Shown here piece after piece: positions 62,284-64,000 of a DNA stretch of 64,000 bases. Within the stretch, counting starts at the first letter, position 1, and each line of letters begins with the position of its first letter. Source of the stretch: an uncultured Megasphaera sp. GTDB lineage: Bacteria > Bacillota > Negativicutes > Veillonellales > Megasphaeraceae. The position numbers and the translations under genes are program-made. A model generated the notes under the pieces. That model was not told where the DNA came from and made no database searches. It saw nothing but the letters and a program-made list of their open reading frames with translations. The DNA is taken from NCBI GenBank assembly GCA_934202965.1, contig CAKPYN010000001.1, positions 141,635 to 205,634 on the forward strand, in the 5' to 3' direction.

Positions 62284-63818
62284 GGTTTCGTTCTCTCTTT
62301 CATGATCGTTCGCAGTACATCCATATGCATATGCTGCCGAACAATATGGGCTAATCTGTCGTAATTTTTTTGCTTTTCTGCGCGGTAATTGCGGGATACC
62401 GGCAAAGGCTGTAATCTTTTATTTATGCGCAAGGCATTGATGATAGCCCGTCTAAAGGCATCATTGTCAAAGATGCCATGCATATACGTTCCCCAAACCA
62501 GCCCATCGGCACGCGCGCTGCCGTGAATAGTCTGACAAGGTTTGCCTGCCCGCGCTGTCAATTGAATCGGATGGCTTATGGTCGCTTCCATATCCATTGT
62601 TCGTCCCATATGAATTTCATAGCCCTCCAATGTTGAGCAAGAAATTTGTTGATTCATAAACCATAAGTCATGACACCTGCCTTCGACTTGGGAGGTCATC
62701 TTTTGGCTGGAAAATACCGTTTCTATCGGAAGCAATCCTAATCCTTGTATATCGGCCTGGGCCGATTCGGTATGAGACGGATCGTGAATCCACTGCCCCA
62801 GCATTTGATAGCCACCACAAATACCGATAACCGGAATTTCCTGTCGGAGAGCCTGTTGTATTTTTTGTGCCATCCCACAGTGATGCAGCCAATGCATATC
62901 GTCAATCGTATTTTTACTTCCCGGAAGGATGAGCAAATCATAGGCTGTCATATCATCCTGTTCTTGTACATAGGTGACGCTTACATCATCTTCAGCGGCA
63001 AGACTGTCAAAATCCGTAAAATTTGAAATCTTAGGCAGCTGAATAACGCCAATCCGAATGGCCGCCTCGTTAGAAGATGTTTTCCTTTTATCGTCTAAGG
63101 AGACAGAATCTTCATCATCAATGCCTAATTGCTCTATGTACGGAATAATCCCCAACACAGGTTTTCCGGTTTTTTCTTCCAAAAATTTCACAGCCGGTGT
63201 AAATAACGAAACGTCGCCGCGAAATTTATTGATAATCAAGCCTTTTACCAAATCTCGTTCTTCGTCATCCAATAATTCCAGCGTGCCGACCAGCGCTGCC
63301 AATGAACCGCCACGGTCAATATCGGCCACCAGCAAGACCGGCGCCTGCGCATATTTGGCAACGCGCATATTTACAATGTCATGGGCTTTCAGATTAATTT
63401 CTGCCGGACTGCCCGCGCCTTCGATAACAATCGTATCATAGTTGCCTTCTAAGCGGTGCAATGCTTCTTTGACTGCTGAAAACGCTTTGAGCGAGTATCC
63501 CGTATGATAGGCTTTAGCAGACATATTGCCAACGGCATAGCCGTTAATAATGACTTGCGAACAACAATTTCCCGTAGGCTTGAGCAGTACCGGATTCATA
63601 TCGACCTGCGGTGCCAATCCGGCTGCTTCTGCCTGCGCCACCTGAGCCCGTCCCATTTCGCGGCCATCTTGGGTGACATACGAATTCAGCGCCATATTCT
63701 GCGCTTTAAACGGAACAACACGTCTTCCCTCTTGTAAAAAAATGCGGCATAACGCTGTCGCTAAAATACTTTTGCCGACATGGGAACTCGTTCCCTGCAG
63801 CATGATATATTCTGCCAT
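62280..63818 (-). CDS. cobQ: Cobyric acid synthase (amidotransferase)
   Basis: Glutamine-dependent amidation of adenosylcobyrinic acid a,c-diamide at four sites. The 512-residue protein has an N-terminal synthetase domain (LQGTSSHVGKSILATALCRIF P-loop, PFKAQNMALNSYVT, IEGAGSPAEINL, VADIDRGGSLA). The C-terminal GATase domain has LPGSKNTIDD, GICGGYQMLGQ with the nucleophile Cys, and a YMHGIFD His. AAAGGAG box. First gene of the cob run visible. Confidence 0.95.
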   Translation of the reverse strand: MAEYIMLQGTSSHVGKSILATALCRIFLQEGRRVVPFKAQNMALNSYVTQDGREMGRAQVAQAEAAGLAPQVDMNPVLLKPTGNCCSQVIINGYAVGNMSAKAYHTGYSLKAFSAVKEALHRLEGNYDTIVIEGAGSPAEINLKAHDIVNMRVAKYAQAPVLLVADIDRGGSLAALVGTLELLDDEERDLVKGLIINKFRGDVSLFTPAVKFLEEKTGKPVLGIIPYIEQLGIDDEDSVSLDDKRKTSSNEAAIRIGVIQLPKISNFTDFDSLAAEDDVSVTYVQEQDDMTAYDLLILPGSKNTIDDMHWLHHCGMAQKIQQALRQEIPVIGICGGYQMLGQWIHDPSHTESAQADIQGLGLLPIETVFSSQKMTSQVEGRCHDLWFMNQQISCSTLEGYEIHMGRTMDMEATISHPIQLTARAGKPCQTIHGSARADGLVWGTYMHGIFDNDAFRRAIINALRINKRLQPLPVSRNYRAEKQKNYDRLAHIVRQHMHMDVLRTIMKERTKP

Positions 63819-63923
63819 GCCAGAACTCCTTTATTTCTCAGTTTTCATGGTATTCATTATAGTATACATTTTTGCGATTGGGAAGATATAAAACGCTGGC
63901 TATACAAACCGGCCGTATATTGG
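63819..63923 (-). promoter_or_regulatory. cobQ upstream region
   Basis: Short AT-rich gap with overlapping TATACT and TATAAT motifs on the minus strand near 63858-63868, but no convincing -35. No B12-box or cobalamin riboswitch core was seen in this stretch. Confidence 0.35.
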
Positions 63924-64000
63924 GTGAACGTACCCCCGCCTACAGAGGCGAGAGCTTCCTGCTTCAACGAGAACAGCACTACAGCTCCGAGGAACTGCTG
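63924..64000 (-). mobile_element. TnpB-element right end, second copy, cut by window edge
   Basis: Begins with the same GTGAAC terminus and CCGCCT-ACAG-AGGCG hairpin as the fossil at 51639, 74 of 77 bases identical (differences at the hairpin edge and one in AATGAG/AACGAG). The tnpB coding region would lie to the right, beyond the window, on the minus strand. Confidence 0.8.

Noticed and set aside
1..64000. CRISPR array
   Set aside because: No direct-repeat/spacer series was seen and no cas-like proteins are encoded.
1..64000. tRNA or rRNA genes
   Set aside because: No cloverleaf core such as GGTTCGAATCC or rRNA segment noticed; a tRNAscan run would be decisive.

Overview
The window looks like the chromosome of an anaerobic Firmicute of the Negativicutes, probably Veillonellales near Megasphaera or Dialister. 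This is inferred from gene order and content, because no rRNA or other phylogenetic marker was compared. The order rqcH-yicC-remA-gmk-rpoZ-coaBC // priA-def-fmt-rsmB-rlmN-prpC-prkC-rsgA-rpe is the classic Firmicutes housekeeping cluster. It sits beside an E. coli-type SAM decarboxylase, a glutaminyl-tRNA synthetase and the end of a cobalamin pathway. Almost everything is on the minus strand.

Layout by region. 0-11.2 kb: rpe (partial), rsgA, the Ser/Thr kinase-phosphatase pair, rRNA methylases, fmt, def and priA. 11.2-16.3 kb: an interruption of the ancestral priA-coaBC junction, holding metK under a SAM-I riboswitch, a plus-strand DUF2325-like coiled-coil gene, and a two-gene accessory unit (NucS-like nuclease plus zinc-ribbon protein). 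16.3-21.5 kb: coaBC, rpoZ, gmk, remA and yicC, with rqcH divergent. 21.5-32.5 kb: a class II aldolase, speD, a phosphodiesterase, rdgB, a CofE-like ligase with a membrane-anchored partner, murI, a thioesterase, small membrane proteins, an SDR, a TauE exporter, a divergent polysaccharide deacetylase and an MGDG-synthase-like glycosyltransferase. 32.5-40.6 kb: HU, mazG, a flippase, mfd, an amidase and a PHP phosphoesterase.

40.7-52 kb is the accessory part. It holds a low-molecular-weight tyrosine phosphatase, a V4R protein with a small partner, an Rrf2 regulator, and an exported degenerate metallo-beta-lactamase/SnoaL fusion behind a strong promoter covered by a perfect palindrome. It continues with phzF, azlCD with a divergent LysR gene, a diguanylate cyclase broken by one base in a homopolymer, gdhA, a decayed gene, an Spx/ArsC-like protein, a flavodoxin-ferredoxin fusion and a TnpB transposon fossil. 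52-59 kb: radC, maf, glnS, an FAH-family hydrolase, an amino-acid permease and brnQ. 59.4-63.8 kb: cobQ-cbiB-pduX-cobD, the whole aminopropanol-phosphate arm of B12 synthesis in one overlapping operon. The last 77 bases match the TnpB-element right end seen near 51.7 kb at 74 of 77 positions, so a second copy begins at the window edge.

Biological links: SAM is made (metK, riboswitch-controlled) and spent (speD, methylases). Nucleotide-pool cleaning is represented three times (rdgB, mazG, maf). Branched-chain amino-acid traffic is represented by azlCD and brnQ. No rRNA, tRNA, CRISPR array, prophage or intact insertion sequence was seen.
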